Positions 44,966 to 53,383 of a stretch of 64,000 nt of DNA are shown here, piece after piece. The notes under the pieces were generated by a model. That model worked only from the letters and a program-made list of their open reading frames with translations. It made no database searches and had not been told where the DNA came from. Both the position numbers and the translations under genes were made by a program. The stretch is from CADEDV01 sp964596345 (GTDB lineage Bacteria; Bacteroidota; Bacteroidia; Chitinophagales; Chitinophagaceae): the NCBI GenBank assembly GCA_964596345.1, contig CAZQSZ010000002.1, positions 496,001 to 560,000 on the forward strand, written 5' to 3'. Within the stretch, counting starts at the first letter, position 1, and each line of letters begins with the position of its first letter.

Positions 44966-46375
44966 ATGCCTGAAATTTATAAACATATCATAGAGGAACT
45001 TCAGCTAATTGAAAATCTTTCAAAAACAAGGAAAGTAAGGATTGCTATTGGTAAAAAAAATAAGCAGAAAACCGGATATCTAAAGAAGCTTAAGCCTAAA
45101 GGATTTGTTCTGGAAGTTTCTTCGTTTGATTATTTGCATTTAGATACGGGAGACAATATAAAGGCACTTGTATCTGGGAAGAATATACAGCTTAGGGTTA
45201 CTGATGCTTTTATATCAAATAAAGGTGCATCCTTTACGCAAACCAGCCGTAACCATAGTATCAAGATTAAAATACATGAATTTAAAAATAAGAGCAGCCG
45301 TTCCAAAACAGCGTATTATTTCAGGAAAATTATACCAATAAAAACATCATTTCATTTTCATAATATTATTTCTCACCAATCATACGAACATGATGGTGGT
45401 ATAAGCACAGTAGGCTTAGTTCAGTTTGAAGTTTGTTCAAAAAAATTTCATGTATTTGAGGTAGAAAATAACAAGAAACGATACCTTGTTATGGATTGCC
45501 TGGACAAGCTCACTGTTGACGATTTTTCAGAAATAACCTGGTCAGTTTCTGTTGCACTTGGCTATCTTACAGGGCATCTGTTGCAGGATGAAGAATATAT
45601 TTTTTATTATCGAACTAAACAGCAGAGAAAGCATGTGAATTATGAATATTCACAGCGAAGAGATAGTATCAAATCATTTTATACTCCTGTAAATACAAAT
45701 CCATACGCATGGGTAAAAAGAAATAAAACTGCCGACTATTACTATGGCAAGATTACAGAAATAACGCCGGTTCAACTTTCAACACTCTGTAATATAATTC
45801 ACAAGGAACATGATATAAAATCAATTGTATTGCTGATAACGGAAAGTATAAGCCGTTCTCTACTGATGATGCCCGCAGGTTTATCAGTAGCACTTGAAGG
45901 TCTATCGGAGTTTTTTTGGTCTAAAAATATGGAAACTATAAAGCCAATAAAAGATGCTGGCTTGGCAACTGCATTTAAAAAAGAACTTGCAATAACACTT
46001 GAAAAATATAAGGAAATGGAGGGCTTTAGTGGGTATGAAATTATGCTTTCAAAGATTACAAATATTAATTCGCCTACAAACAGGGAAAAGCTTAAAAGCC
46101 CCTTTACGGTTTTGAGTATTTTATTAACCCCGGTTGACGAAGAAGTAATTGAATATCGAAATGACTTTCTGCATGGGAATATTAATTTAAATGTGAGGAA
46201 AGGAAAGAAAAAATATGCAATGGACAGCTTTGAGATTTCTATGCGGCTATTAACACTTTTGAACATGATTCTTATGAAAATGGCCGGGTATCAGGGCTAT
46301 ATTATTAATCATGCCAAAACTCAGGAAAAAGGGTTAAAAAAGATAATAAACGAAGAATACTATCGGGAGATTTAG
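44966..46375 (+). CDS. Wadjet-linked protein with a HEPN-like RNase motif, family unknown
   Basis: A 469-residue protein whose ATG directly abuts the jetD stop, so it is co-translated with Wadjet. I do not recognise the family. The N-terminal half is beta-rich (VRIAIGKKNKQKTGYLKKLK, YFRKIIPIKTSFHFHNIISH, FEVENNKKRYLVMDCLDKL). The C-terminal 180 residues are helical and contain EYRNDFLHGNINLN near 395-408, where R-N-D-F-L-H fits the HEPN motif R-x4-H of toxin-type RNases. The general design, a beta sensor plus a HEPN end, resembles ApeA-type defence proteins. No signal or membrane segment. It could be an extra effector for Wadjet or an independent defence gene carried with it. Confidence 0.65.
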   Translation: MPEIYKHIIEELQLIENLSKTRKVRIAIGKKNKQKTGYLKKLKPKGFVLEVSSFDYLHLDTGDNIKALVSGKNIQLRVTDAFISNKGASFTQTSRNHSIKIKIHEFKNKSSRSKTAYYFRKIIPIKTSFHFHNIISHQSYEHDGGISTVGLVQFEVCSKKFHVFEVENNKKRYLVMDCLDKLTVDDFSEITWSVSVALGYLTGHLLQDEEYIFYYRTKQQRKHVNYEYSQRRDSIKSFYTPVNTNPYAWVKRNKTADYYYGKITEITPVQLSTLCNIIHKEHDIKSIVLLITESISRSLLMMPAGLSVALEGLSEFFWSKNMETIKPIKDAGLATAFKKELAITLEKYKEMEGFSGYEIMLSKITNINSPTNREKLKSPFTVLSILLTPVDEEVIEYRNDFLHGNINLNVRKGKKKYAMDSFEISMRLLTLLNMILMKMAGYQGYIINHAKTQEKGLKKIINEEYYREI

Positions 46376-46379
46376 CTCT

Positions 46380-46664
46380 TTATAACTGCTCCTCATATAC
46401 ACTAATGGCAGTCTTTATCTCAAGAAATAATCTGGTCTGGATGGTATCTTTATTTTCATCCAAATTATACCAATTACCTTCCTTAGTACGGTATAATTTA
46501 AAGGTTTCAGATGTTCCTTTTTGGGTAAAAGAATATTCTTTCAAAAGTGCTACTACAGTACCTAAAACGTTCTTCATTTCATAGGGCTGAATGGTATATA
46601 AATAATGGTCTCCATTATCCAGTATCAGCTCCTTTCCAAACAGATTTTTTAAAGCATCTCTCAT
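46380..46664 (-). CDS. Small hypothetical protein
   Basis: A 94-residue cytoplasmic protein, convergent with the HEPN-like gene (4 nt between stops). It reads MRDALKNLFGKELILDNG at the start and contains NVLGTVVALLKEYSFTQKG and KLYRTKEGNWYNLDENKD, suggesting a small alpha/beta fold ending in a helix (LFLEIKTAISVYEEQL). There is no known motif, signal or membrane helix. Codon composition looks like its neighbours. Its function is unknown, but as a lone gene on the opposite strand between Wadjet and the mobilization genes it may be element cargo. Confidence 0.6.
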   Translation of the reverse strand: MRDALKNLFGKELILDNGDHYLYTIQPYEMKNVLGTVVALLKEYSFTQKGTSETFKLYRTKEGNWYNLDENKDTIQTRLFLEIKTAISVYEEQL

Positions 46665-46820
46665 GCTGCAATTATAAACAAAAAATTGTTTTCTGCCTGA
46701 CTAAATATTAGCCATGCAAACTGCAATATTGGTACAGATTTTACACCTGTTTTACTATGAGTTTGCCAACAGTAAAAATATTCTCAACAAATAAATTTTA
46801 CAAGGGCTTAATATGCCCGG

Positions 46821-46892
46821 TCTTGCACATGGCAAGATGTACAAACGTTATACGTTTGGGTCATCTTGCCCTTCACTCCGAAGTCGTTTCGG
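46821..46892 (+). promoter_or_regulatory. Candidate oriT or RNA-switch structure upstream of the mobilization genes
   Basis: GGCAAGATG (46831-46839) and CATCTTGCC (46862-46870) form a perfect 9-bp stem with an inner 6-bp stem CAAACG/CGTTTG (46842-46847, 46853-46858) and loop TTATA. The same left arm can pair instead with TCTTGC just upstream (46821-46826). A third hairpin CCGAA/TTCGG is at 46878-46892. It ends 26 nt before the MobC-like gene. A relaxase-loaded oriT commonly lies here; the competing pairings also suit mRNA control. Confidence 0.55.
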
Positions 46893-46918
46893 GGTATTGA
46901 AACAGAAAACTTAAAACT

Positions 46919-47314
46919 ATGAAGAAGTTGGAAAGTGAAGTGAGGAGTAAAATGGTAGTAGTAAGGATGAATGAAACTGAATTTGAACAGGCTGAAAAGT
47001 TCAGAAAAAAAACTACTGAAAGATACCTGAGTACTTATGTTAGAAAATTGAGTTTACAAAAACCTCTCACAGTAAAGTACAGAAACGAAAGTGCAGATGA
47101 TTTTTTGCTGGATATGCTGAACCTGAAAAAAGAACTGAATGCCATCGGCAATAATTTTAACCAGGCAGTACATAAACTTCACCTGCTGGATAAGATACCG
47201 GAGTTCAGGAATTGGGTGCAGCAATATGATAGCTTGCAAAAAGTTTTAATCAGCAAAGTAGAAGAAATAAAAATACTGATGAATCAACTCTACGAGCAAT
47301 GGTTGCAAAAATAA
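46919..47314 (+). CDS. MobC-like plasmid mobilization relaxosome protein
   Basis: A 131-residue accessory protein of the relaxosome. It carries a ribbon-helix-helix-like start (SKMVVVRMNETEFEQAEKF), then STYVRKLSLQKP and the MobC-type region LLDMLNLKKELNAIGNNFNQAVHKLH near 60-85, in which the ELNAIGNNFNQ sequence is typical. It binds oriT DNA and helps the relaxase. The stop overlaps the relaxase start by 16 nt. Directly upstream is a nested hairpin region that may be the oriT. The gene symbol is left blank because Bacteroidota mob naming differs between elements. Confidence 0.88.
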   Translation: MKKLESEVRSKMVVVRMNETEFEQAEKFRKKTTERYLSTYVRKLSLQKPLTVKYRNESADDFLLDMLNLKKELNAIGNNFNQAVHKLHLLDKIPEFRNWVQQYDSLQKVLISKVEEIKILMNQLYEQWLQK

Positions 47315-48570
47315 CCACACCGAAAAGTATTGAAGCTGCACTCAACTACAACGAAAAGAAAGTGCAAAAGGGAAATGCAGTTTGTCTTTACGCAGCTAAT
47401 TATCTAAAAGATGCAAAGGATATGAATTTTTATCAAAAACTAAATGGCTTTGAAAGACTGAATAGTTTGAACGAAAGGGCAACAACTAAAACCCTGCATG
47501 TATCACTCAACTTTGACCCATCTGAAAAGCTGACTGAAAGTAAGTTGTTACAAATTGCATCTGACTACATGGAAAGAATTGGATTTGGCAATCAACCCCA
47601 CCTCGTTTACAAACATGAAGACGCCGGGCATCCGCACATTCACATTGTAAGCACAACAATTAAAGCAGATGGCAGCAGAATTAATACCCACAACATCGGG
47701 AGGAATCAATCGGAAAAAGCAAGAAAAGAAATTGAGCAATTGTATGGCTTAGTGAAAGCAGAAAGGCAGCAGCAAATATCAAAGCTTGGCATTAAGCCGG
47801 TTGATGTTGAGAAAGCCGTTTATGGCAAGTCAGAAACCAAGCGGAGTATTTCTAATGTAGTGGGTGCGGTATTCAGTCAATACAAGTTTACTTCCTTACC
47901 AGAATTTAATGCAGCATTAAAACAGTTTAATATAGTTGCTGACAGAGGAAAAGAAGAAGGAAGAATTTACATGAATCGTGGTATGGTTTATCGTATTCTG
48001 AATGATACAGGCAATAAAGTTGGTGTGCCTATCAAAGCAAGTTCTATAAGCTGCAAACCGATATTGGATAATCTGGAAAAGAAATTTACTGCTAATGAAG
48101 TTGCAAAAGAATCCCTTAAACCATTTGTAAAAATCAAACTGGATGACTGCCTTTCACAATCGCCTTCTACAATGAAAGAATTAACGGAGCAATTGAAACA
48201 GAAAAATATCTATACTGTGCTTCGCCAAAATACTGAAGGCAGGTTGTTCGGAATCACTTTTGTTGACAATCAAAACAAGGTTGTTTTTAATGGCAGTGAT
48301 TTAGGCAAAGGTTACAGTGCTGCGGCCTTGCAAAGCAGGTTAGCGGCAGGCAATGAAAAATCGCTTAGCAACGATGAAACGAAAGGTAGCGGTTCGGGCA
48401 GTTCCATTCAAAAAGAAATAAGCCAGCAAAAACAACTGGATAAAACAATTTCCCTCAAAACAAAAATTGAAAGTCCGTTAGATGTGCTGCTGTCTACCAA
48501 AGAGCAATACGATAACATACCCAACAGCCTGCTAAAAAAGAAACGAAAAAAGAAGAAACCAAATTTGTAA
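47299..48570 (+). CDS. Relaxase/mobilization nuclease (MOBP-type)
   Basis: A 423-residue relaxase that nicks oriT and leads the DNA strand into the recipient. The start MVAKITTPKSIEAALNYNEKK carries the likely catalytic Tyr17, and the metal-binding histidines are in HLVYKHEDAGHPHIHIVSTT near 99-118 (H-x-H-x pattern). The middle and C-terminal parts are variable, with a lysine-rich tail (KKKRKKKKP). It overlaps the MobC-like gene by 16 nt and is followed at 16 nt by the coupling protein gene, the standard mobilization layout of Bacteroidota elements. No type IV secretion genes are in this window, so transfer would need a helper. Confidence 0.93.
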   Translation: MVAKITTPKSIEAALNYNEKKVQKGNAVCLYAANYLKDAKDMNFYQKLNGFERLNSLNERATTKTLHVSLNFDPSEKLTESKLLQIASDYMERIGFGNQPHLVYKHEDAGHPHIHIVSTTIKADGSRINTHNIGRNQSEKARKEIEQLYGLVKAERQQQISKLGIKPVDVEKAVYGKSETKRSISNVVGAVFSQYKFTSLPEFNAALKQFNIVADRGKEEGRIYMNRGMVYRILNDTGNKVGVPIKASSISCKPILDNLEKKFTANEVAKESLKPFVKIKLDDCLSQSPSTMKELTEQLKQKNIYTVLRQNTEGRLFGITFVDNQNKVVFNGSDLGKGYSAAALQSRLAAGNEKSLSNDETKGSGSGSSIQKEISQQKQLDKTISLKTKIESPLDVLLSTKEQYDNIPNSLLKKKRKKKKPNL

Positions 48571-48586
48571 TTAGTAAAACAATGTT

Positions 48587-50545
48587 ATGTCACACACAGG
48601 AGAGAATGAACAGGGGTTGCGGAAGATAGTTGACCTGACAAGATTTGCCAGCATTTTTATTTTGCTATTGCATTTTTATTATTTCTGCTATGTTGCTTTT
48701 GAGCAGTGGGAAATTACAAGCACTATCACAGACAGGTTGATGAAAAATATTTCCAATACTGGTTTATTTCGTAATCAGCTTACATCAAAATTTATGGCAT
48801 TGGGGCTGCTGGTAATTTCATTATTTGGCGCACAGGGCAAAAAAGATGAAAAGATAAATTGGAGAAGCATCACAGCATATTTGCTGATTGGCTTGCTGCT
48901 CTATTTTTCAAGCCAGCTTTATTTTAAACTACAGTACGATGTGCAAACAGTAGCTATTGTTTACATGACTGCCACTGGTATTGGCTTTTTGTTGATACTT
49001 GCTGGCGGTAATTTACTCAGCCGGTTAATCCGGTACAATTTGGGTAATGATGTTTTCAATTCACTCAACGAAACCTTTCCGCAGGAAGAACGATTAATCA
49101 GTAATGAATACTCCATCAACCTTCCTGCCCGTTACAATCTTAAAAACAGAGTAAGAAAAAGCTGGATAAATATCATCAATCCATTTCGGGGGTTACTGGT
49201 AATTGGAAGCCCAGGTGCAGGTAAGAGTTGGTTTGTTATTCAGCATGTAATTAAACAGCACATAGAAAAAGGCTTTGCCATGTTTGTGTATGATTTTAAG
49301 TATGATGATTTGAGCCGGATTGTTTACAACTGGCTGCAGCAAAATAAACACAACTATTCAGTAAAGCCATCTTTCTATGTTATCAATTTTGATAACCTTT
49401 CTGTATCTCACCGATGCAATCCGCTTGACCCAAACAGTATGAATGATATTACGGATGCAACTGAAAGTGCAAGAACGATTTTGTTGGGACTGAACAGAGA
49501 ATGGATAAACAAGCAAGGAGATTTCTTTGTAGAGTCACCCATCAATTTTGTTACGGCTGTTATCTGGTTTCTGCGGAAATATGCTGATGGAAAATATTGT
49601 ACCCTGCCGCATGTAATAGAATTAATGCAGGCAGAATATGATGAACTGTTTCCTGTGCTAAATACACAACCCGAAATTGAAGTGCTGGTAAATCCGTTTA
49701 TTACCGCTTACCAGAATGATGCAATGGAGCAATTAGAAGGACAGGTTGCATCAGCAAAAATTGGTATGGCAAGACTGGCAGCTCCGCAATTGTATTGGGT
49801 ATTATCAGGTAATGATTTTACTTTGGACATCAACAATCCAAAGCATCCCAAAATTGTTTGTGTGGGTAACAATCCGGAGAAGCAACAAATCTATGGAGCT
49901 GTGTTATCGCTTTATGTTTCAAGATTGGTGCGGCAGGTAAACAAAAAAGGAATGCTGAAATGCAGTTTAGTATTTGATGAATTTCCAACGATTTACTTTA
50001 ACAATATTGACAGCCTGATTGCAACTGCAAGAAGTAATAAAGTTGCTACTACTTTAGCCATGCAGGATTTTAGTCAGCTTAAAAAAGATTATGGCCGGGA
50101 GCAGGCAGATGTAATTGTAAACATCACCGGCAATATCATCAGCGGTCAGGTGATGGGAGAAACCAGTAAACTGCTGAGTGAACGGTTTGGAAAAATTATG
50201 CAGGACAGGCAAAGTGTTTCCATCAACCGTACAGATACATCCATCAGCCATAGCAAACAATTAGATGCCGCCATACCTGCCAGTAAAATTGCCGCCCTTT
50301 CTTCCGGCGAGTTTGTGGGCATGGTAGCTGACGACCCTTTGGAAAAAATAAAACTCAAAATGTTTCATTCGGAAATTATTAACCATCATGAAAAACTGAA
50401 TGAGGAAGTAAGTCGTTACCATGACATACCTGTCGTATCAAATGTTTCCCAGCAGCAGGTACTGGATAATTATTACCAGGTAAAGATGGATATTAAGCGG
50501 TTGATTGGGGAAGAAGTGGTAAGATTGAAGGATTTAAATAATTGA
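48587..50545 (+). CDS. TraG/VirD4-like coupling protein
   Basis: A 652-residue inner-membrane ATPase that brings the relaxase-DNA complex to the mating channel. The N-terminal third has several membrane helices (FILLLHFYYFCYVAF near 17-31, ITAYLLIGLLLYFSS near 93-107, GIGFLLILAGGNLLS near 132-146). The Walker A motif is in LLVIGSPGAGKSWFVIQHV near 204-222 and Walker B in LVFDEFPTIYF near 462-472, followed by ATARSNKVATTLAMQDFSQL typical of TraG. The ATG is preceded by AAACAATGTT, as in ssb and radC. It is complete. Confidence 0.92.
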   Translation: MSHTGENEQGLRKIVDLTRFASIFILLLHFYYFCYVAFEQWEITSTITDRLMKNISNTGLFRNQLTSKFMALGLLVISLFGAQGKKDEKINWRSITAYLLIGLLLYFSSQLYFKLQYDVQTVAIVYMTATGIGFLLILAGGNLLSRLIRYNLGNDVFNSLNETFPQEERLISNEYSINLPARYNLKNRVRKSWINIINPFRGLLVIGSPGAGKSWFVIQHVIKQHIEKGFAMFVYDFKYDDLSRIVYNWLQQNKHNYSVKPSFYVINFDNLSVSHRCNPLDPNSMNDITDATESARTILLGLNREWINKQGDFFVESPINFVTAVIWFLRKYADGKYCTLPHVIELMQAEYDELFPVLNTQPEIEVLVNPFITAYQNDAMEQLEGQVASAKIGMARLAAPQLYWVLSGNDFTLDINNPKHPKIVCVGNNPEKQQIYGAVLSLYVSRLVRQVNKKGMLKCSLVFDEFPTIYFNNIDSLIATARSNKVATTLAMQDFSQLKKDYGREQADVIVNITGNIISGQVMGETSKLLSERFGKIMQDRQSVSINRTDTSISHSKQLDAAIPASKIAALSSGEFVGMVADDPLEKIKLKMFHSEIINHHEKLNEEVSRYHDIPVVSNVSQQQVLDNYYQVKMDIKRLIGEEVVRLKDLNN

Positions 50546-50614
50546 TAACCAAACGATAAGGGTTTGTTCACATTTTCTGAATAAAAATCTGATTCTGAAT
50601 TAGTAAAATTTCGT

Positions 50615-50639
50615 CAACTTTGTGTCAAATCATTTGACA
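50615..50639 (+). promoter_or_regulatory. Promoter box and 17-bp operator of the CBASS operon
   Basis: A perfect palindrome, TGTCAAATCATTTGACA (50623-50639), lies directly after a -7-like box CAACTTTG (50615-50622), 18 nt before the first ATG. Only a weak -33 match (TCTG near 50594-50597) precedes it. A dimeric repressor bound here would block initiation; the LexA-like gene at the end of the operon is the obvious candidate. The same 10-mer GTCAACTTTG recurs in reverse at 56723-56732, ahead of the divergent 386-residue gene. Confidence 0.7.
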
Positions 50640-50656
50640 AAGGAAAATTGACAACC

Positions 50657-51529
50657 ATGCAGGATAAGGGAATTCTTGATTTAAGAGATTTACCGAGCGA
50701 AGAGTTCGAAGAATTATGGAAACGTATTGTTTTGCCAGAGAATATTAAAACACAACTTCAAGCACAAGTTCTTCTGGAACTTACACTACGTTCACAAATA
50801 ACATCTAAAGCAGCAATTCCCTTGCATGGAATTATTCTTTTAGTTGGCCCTCCCGGTACCGGAAAAACGTCAATTGCTAAAGGTGTTGCCTCTGCCGCAG
50901 TCTCTGCCTTAAATAATGCTAAAGTAAAATTCATTGAGGTTGAACCTCACAATTTAAGCAGTTCAGCTCTTGGAAAAAGTCAAAGAGAGATAAGAAGATT
51001 TTTAGAGGATGTAGTTACAGAACATGCAAAACAAGGCCCATTAATTGTTTTATTAGATGAGGTCGAAACACTTGTAGCTGACAGAAGTAAGATGAGTATG
51101 GAAGCCAACCCAGTTGATGTACATAGAGCAACTGATGCTATGCTTGCAGGGCTTGATAATTTAGCAGCAAAGTTTCCACAATTGTTGTTTATTGCTACAA
51201 GTAATTTTGAAGGGGCACTTGACCCTGCATTTATTTCAAGAGCCGATTTAGTTCTAAGAATAGATAAGCCTACCCGTGAGGCATGTGAAGCTATATTGAA
51301 AGATACACTTACCGCATTTTCGGAAAAGTGGGAAAATATAAAAAAACTAATAAGTGATGCAAAATTTCAAAAAGTTGTTGACGAAGCTGAAGGATTAGAT
51401 GGAAGGCAAATTAGAAAAGCTGTAATAGGTGCTCTTACATTTAGCATAGATACAGTTTTAAATCCTGCTTTGCTAACCAATCAAATGTTATTAAAATCAT
51501 TGAAGCAAGCTAAAACTGTAAAGATATGA
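50657..51529 (+). CDS. cap6: CBASS TRIP13/Pch2-like AAA+ ATPase
   Basis: A 290-residue AAA+ protein that disassembles the HORMA-CD-NTase complex and keeps signalling off until infection. I start at ATG 50657; an in-frame TTG at 50648 would add three residues and is closer to AAAGGA. Motifs: Walker A LLVGPPGTGKTSIAKG, Walker B LIVLLDEVETLVADR, sensor I FIATSNFEGALDP and the arginine finger SRADLVLR, then the lid ending GRQIRKAVIGAL. It is the first gene of the operon, behind a palindromic operator, and overlaps the next gene by 4 nt. Confidence 0.9.
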   Translation: MQDKGILDLRDLPSEEFEELWKRIVLPENIKTQLQAQVLLELTLRSQITSKAAIPLHGIILLVGPPGTGKTSIAKGVASAAVSALNNAKVKFIEVEPHNLSSSALGKSQREIRRFLEDVVTEHAKQGPLIVLLDEVETLVADRSKMSMEANPVDVHRATDAMLAGLDNLAAKFPQLLFIATSNFEGALDPAFISRADLVLRIDKPTREACEAILKDTLTAFSEKWENIKKLISDAKFQKVVDEAEGLDGRQIRKAVIGALTFSIDTVLNPALLTNQMLLKSLKQAKTVKI

Positions 51530-51990
51530 GTGTAGTGGCAAGAAGATTTGCCGCAAGTCCGGCAAGAATACCCTCCGCAACATGGGAGAAAATTGTAAAC
51601 ATAATTTCTATAGAGTCTGACAGTACAAAAAAAGAGTTGAATGCTATTGCCGGAATTGTTTCGTCCCTCATTGCGGATGAAACTCCGCTGAATGATGCAA
51701 TAACTGTAATTGGAAGTGGGCCAAGATTGAAGATTTACTGCCTATATGGTGAAGACGCAATTAGTGATGAACCAAATGAAAGTTCCTTATCCTGGAAACC
51801 TTTTGAAGGCTATTGGGAGATTTTCTTTCCCGTTCATGAACCTGATTTAGGCTGGGTAACAAAGGCATTAGGAGAAAAAAACAAGCGTTTCAAAACCTAC
51901 AAAATCGGAGATAAAATAGGCGAAGAACAAACAGAAGAAAATAATTCTGGTTCAGCACATTTAACAATAAACATAGATAAATTAAAATAG
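51526..51990 (+). CDS. Unknown CBASS-operon protein (154 residues)
   Basis: A soluble 154-residue protein between the TRIP13-like and HORMA genes, overlapping the former by 4 nt and ending 1 nt before the latter. I do not recognise it. It starts MSVVARRFAASPARIPSATW, contains LNAIAGIVSSLIADETPLND and a beta-rich core (LKIYCLYGEDAIS, FEGYWEIFFPVHEPDLGWV), and ends in an acidic, Ser/Asn-rich tail with LTINIDKLK. The short peptide-like N-terminus could serve as a closure motif for the HORMA protein, but this is speculation. It is neither a nuclease nor a membrane protein by motif. Confidence 0.75.
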   Translation: MSVVARRFAASPARIPSATWEKIVNIISIESDSTKKELNAIAGIVSSLIADETPLNDAITVIGSGPRLKIYCLYGEDAISDEPNESSLSWKPFEGYWEIFFPVHEPDLGWVTKALGEKNKRFKTYKIGDKIGEEQTEENNSGSAHLTINIDKLK

Positions 51991-51991
51991 C

Positions 51992-52495
51992 ATGGCAAGT
52001 TCAGTTACAGTTTATACATATGCACACAGTGTGGCTTATGTTACAGAAAAAATGCTTAGCTCAATAAAACAGATTATTCGTGACGTTGGATTAGACCCTA
52101 CAAAGTTTGCAAGTGATTTCAATGTTTATGATGCTGGGGTAAGAGCATGGCTTGAGTCTAAACATTTAAAACAGGCTGTATTGGAGGTCGCAAATTCTTC
52201 TGGTTCATTAGTTACAAGGTGTGATTTTACTATTGACTATAGTTATTCAAGCGGAGAAGGTTCCATGTGGGTTGATACAGATGCTATAAAATATTCTATC
52301 AGCAAGCTGGGGATTATTCCAAGCACTTGTACTTACAGGGTGATTCTAAGTGTTGCCTCCGGTGCACCTACAGTTGCCGGTTGGAGCGATTGTGAATTTT
52401 TATCAACCGAAGGGTTTATTAAGCAAAATTTAGGAACAACAATAGGAACAAATTCAATCGGTACACAAGCCGGTTACTGGAGGAAAGCATCATGA
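51992..52495 (+). CDS. cap7: CBASS bacterial HORMA-domain protein
   Basis: A 167-residue HORMA protein (bacHORMA_1 type) that binds and activates the CD-NTase in type III CBASS. Family stretches seen: TVYTYAHSVAYVTEKMLSSI near 5-24, GLDPTKFASDFNVYDAGVRA near 33-52, SGEGSMWVDTDAIKYSISKL near 87-106, and the C-terminal safety-belt region with WSDCEFLSTEGFIKQNLGTT and AGYWRKA. It overlaps the CD-NTase start by ATGA, so the two are made together, as expected for a complex. Confidence 0.88.
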   Translation: MASSVTVYTYAHSVAYVTEKMLSSIKQIIRDVGLDPTKFASDFNVYDAGVRAWLESKHLKQAVLEVANSSGSLVTRCDFTIDYSYSSGEGSMWVDTDAIKYSISKLGIIPSTCTYRVILSVASGAPTVAGWSDCEFLSTEGFIKQNLGTTIGTNSIGTQAGYWRKAS

Positions 52496-53373
52496 TATCA
52501 ACAAACGAAGCATTTAAAAAATTTAAGTCCCGTCTTGAACTAAGGGAAGCCGAACAAAAAGATGCAAGCAGATTACAAAAGGAAATCCGTGAGCATATCG
52601 GAAACAACTTTACTGTAAAGACAGATTTTCTTACCGGTTCATACGGTCGTCATACTAAAACAAGGCCGTTAAAAGATGTTGATATTTTCTTTGTACTCGA
52701 TAAGGAAAAAGAAAAAAAATATTTGACAGACCCGTTATTGGTTCTAACAGATTTTAAAAAATGTCTTGCAAAAAAATATGGTGAATCTAAAGTTTCAATT
52801 GGCAGAAGGTCTGTTGGAATTGATATTGCATTAGGCACTACCGATGAAGATAAAGTATTAAGTATTGATGCTGTTCCGGCATTTGAAGTCAGTAACTATT
52901 ATCAAATCCCTGACAATGTTCTTATTGATTGGGTTAAAACAGACCCTCAAATACATGCAGAAAAAGCAACTCAGTCAAATAAAGGTTTTGATGGTGAATG
53001 GAAACCGATGGTGAAAATGATGAAGAAATGGAACGAAACACAAGGCAAGCCTATTAAGCCGTCTTTTTTAATAGAAGTAATGGCACTTCAGATTTTATAT
53101 CCTCCATTTTCTGGAGGCTATGTGTATGAATTGAAAAGTTTTTTTGCAACCGCTTTCGATAGAATAGGTGAAACATGGGGAGACCCTGCAGGGTTAGGTT
53201 CGCCGGTGTCTGACCAAATGGATGCTGCAAGAATAAACCTTGCAAGACAAAAGCTATCGGCGGCAGGAAAATATATTGACCAGGCTATATTGTTGGAGAA
53301 ACAAGGTAATCAGGGTGGAGCCCTTCGTATCTGGCGGGACAATATTTTTGGCGAAATGTTTCCTCTTTCATAG
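52492..53373 (+). CDS. CBASS CD-NTase (cGAS/DncV-like nucleotidyltransferase)
   Basis: A 293-residue signalling enzyme that makes cyclic oligonucleotides after phage infection. The catalytic core is intact: GS in FLTGSYGRHTKTRPLKDVDI near 47-65 with Asp62 and Asp64, and the third aspartate in KVLSIDAVPAFEV near 121-133 (Asp126). The C-terminal helical domain contains KPSFLIEVMALQIL. The partners (HORMA and TRIP13-like proteins) point to the CdnC or CdnD clade, whose products are often cyclic trinucleotides; the product cannot be read here. It is 10 nt ahead of the effector gene. Confidence 0.9.
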   Translation: MISTNEAFKKFKSRLELREAEQKDASRLQKEIREHIGNNFTVKTDFLTGSYGRHTKTRPLKDVDIFFVLDKEKEKKYLTDPLLVLTDFKKCLAKKYGESKVSIGRRSVGIDIALGTTDEDKVLSIDAVPAFEVSNYYQIPDNVLIDWVKTDPQIHAEKATQSNKGFDGEWKPMVKMMKKWNETQGKPIKPSFLIEVMALQILYPPFSGGYVYELKSFFATAFDRIGETWGDPAGLGSPVSDQMDAARINLARQKLSAAGKYIDQAILLEKQGNQGGALRIWRDNIFGEMFPLS

Positions 53374-53383
53374 AAAAATAATA

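Noticed and set aside
53240..53383. N-terminal extension of the Cap4-like frame
   Set aside because: It overlaps the CD-NTase gene in another frame and has no domain content; the ATG at 53384 starts the conserved region 10 nt after the CD-NTase stop.
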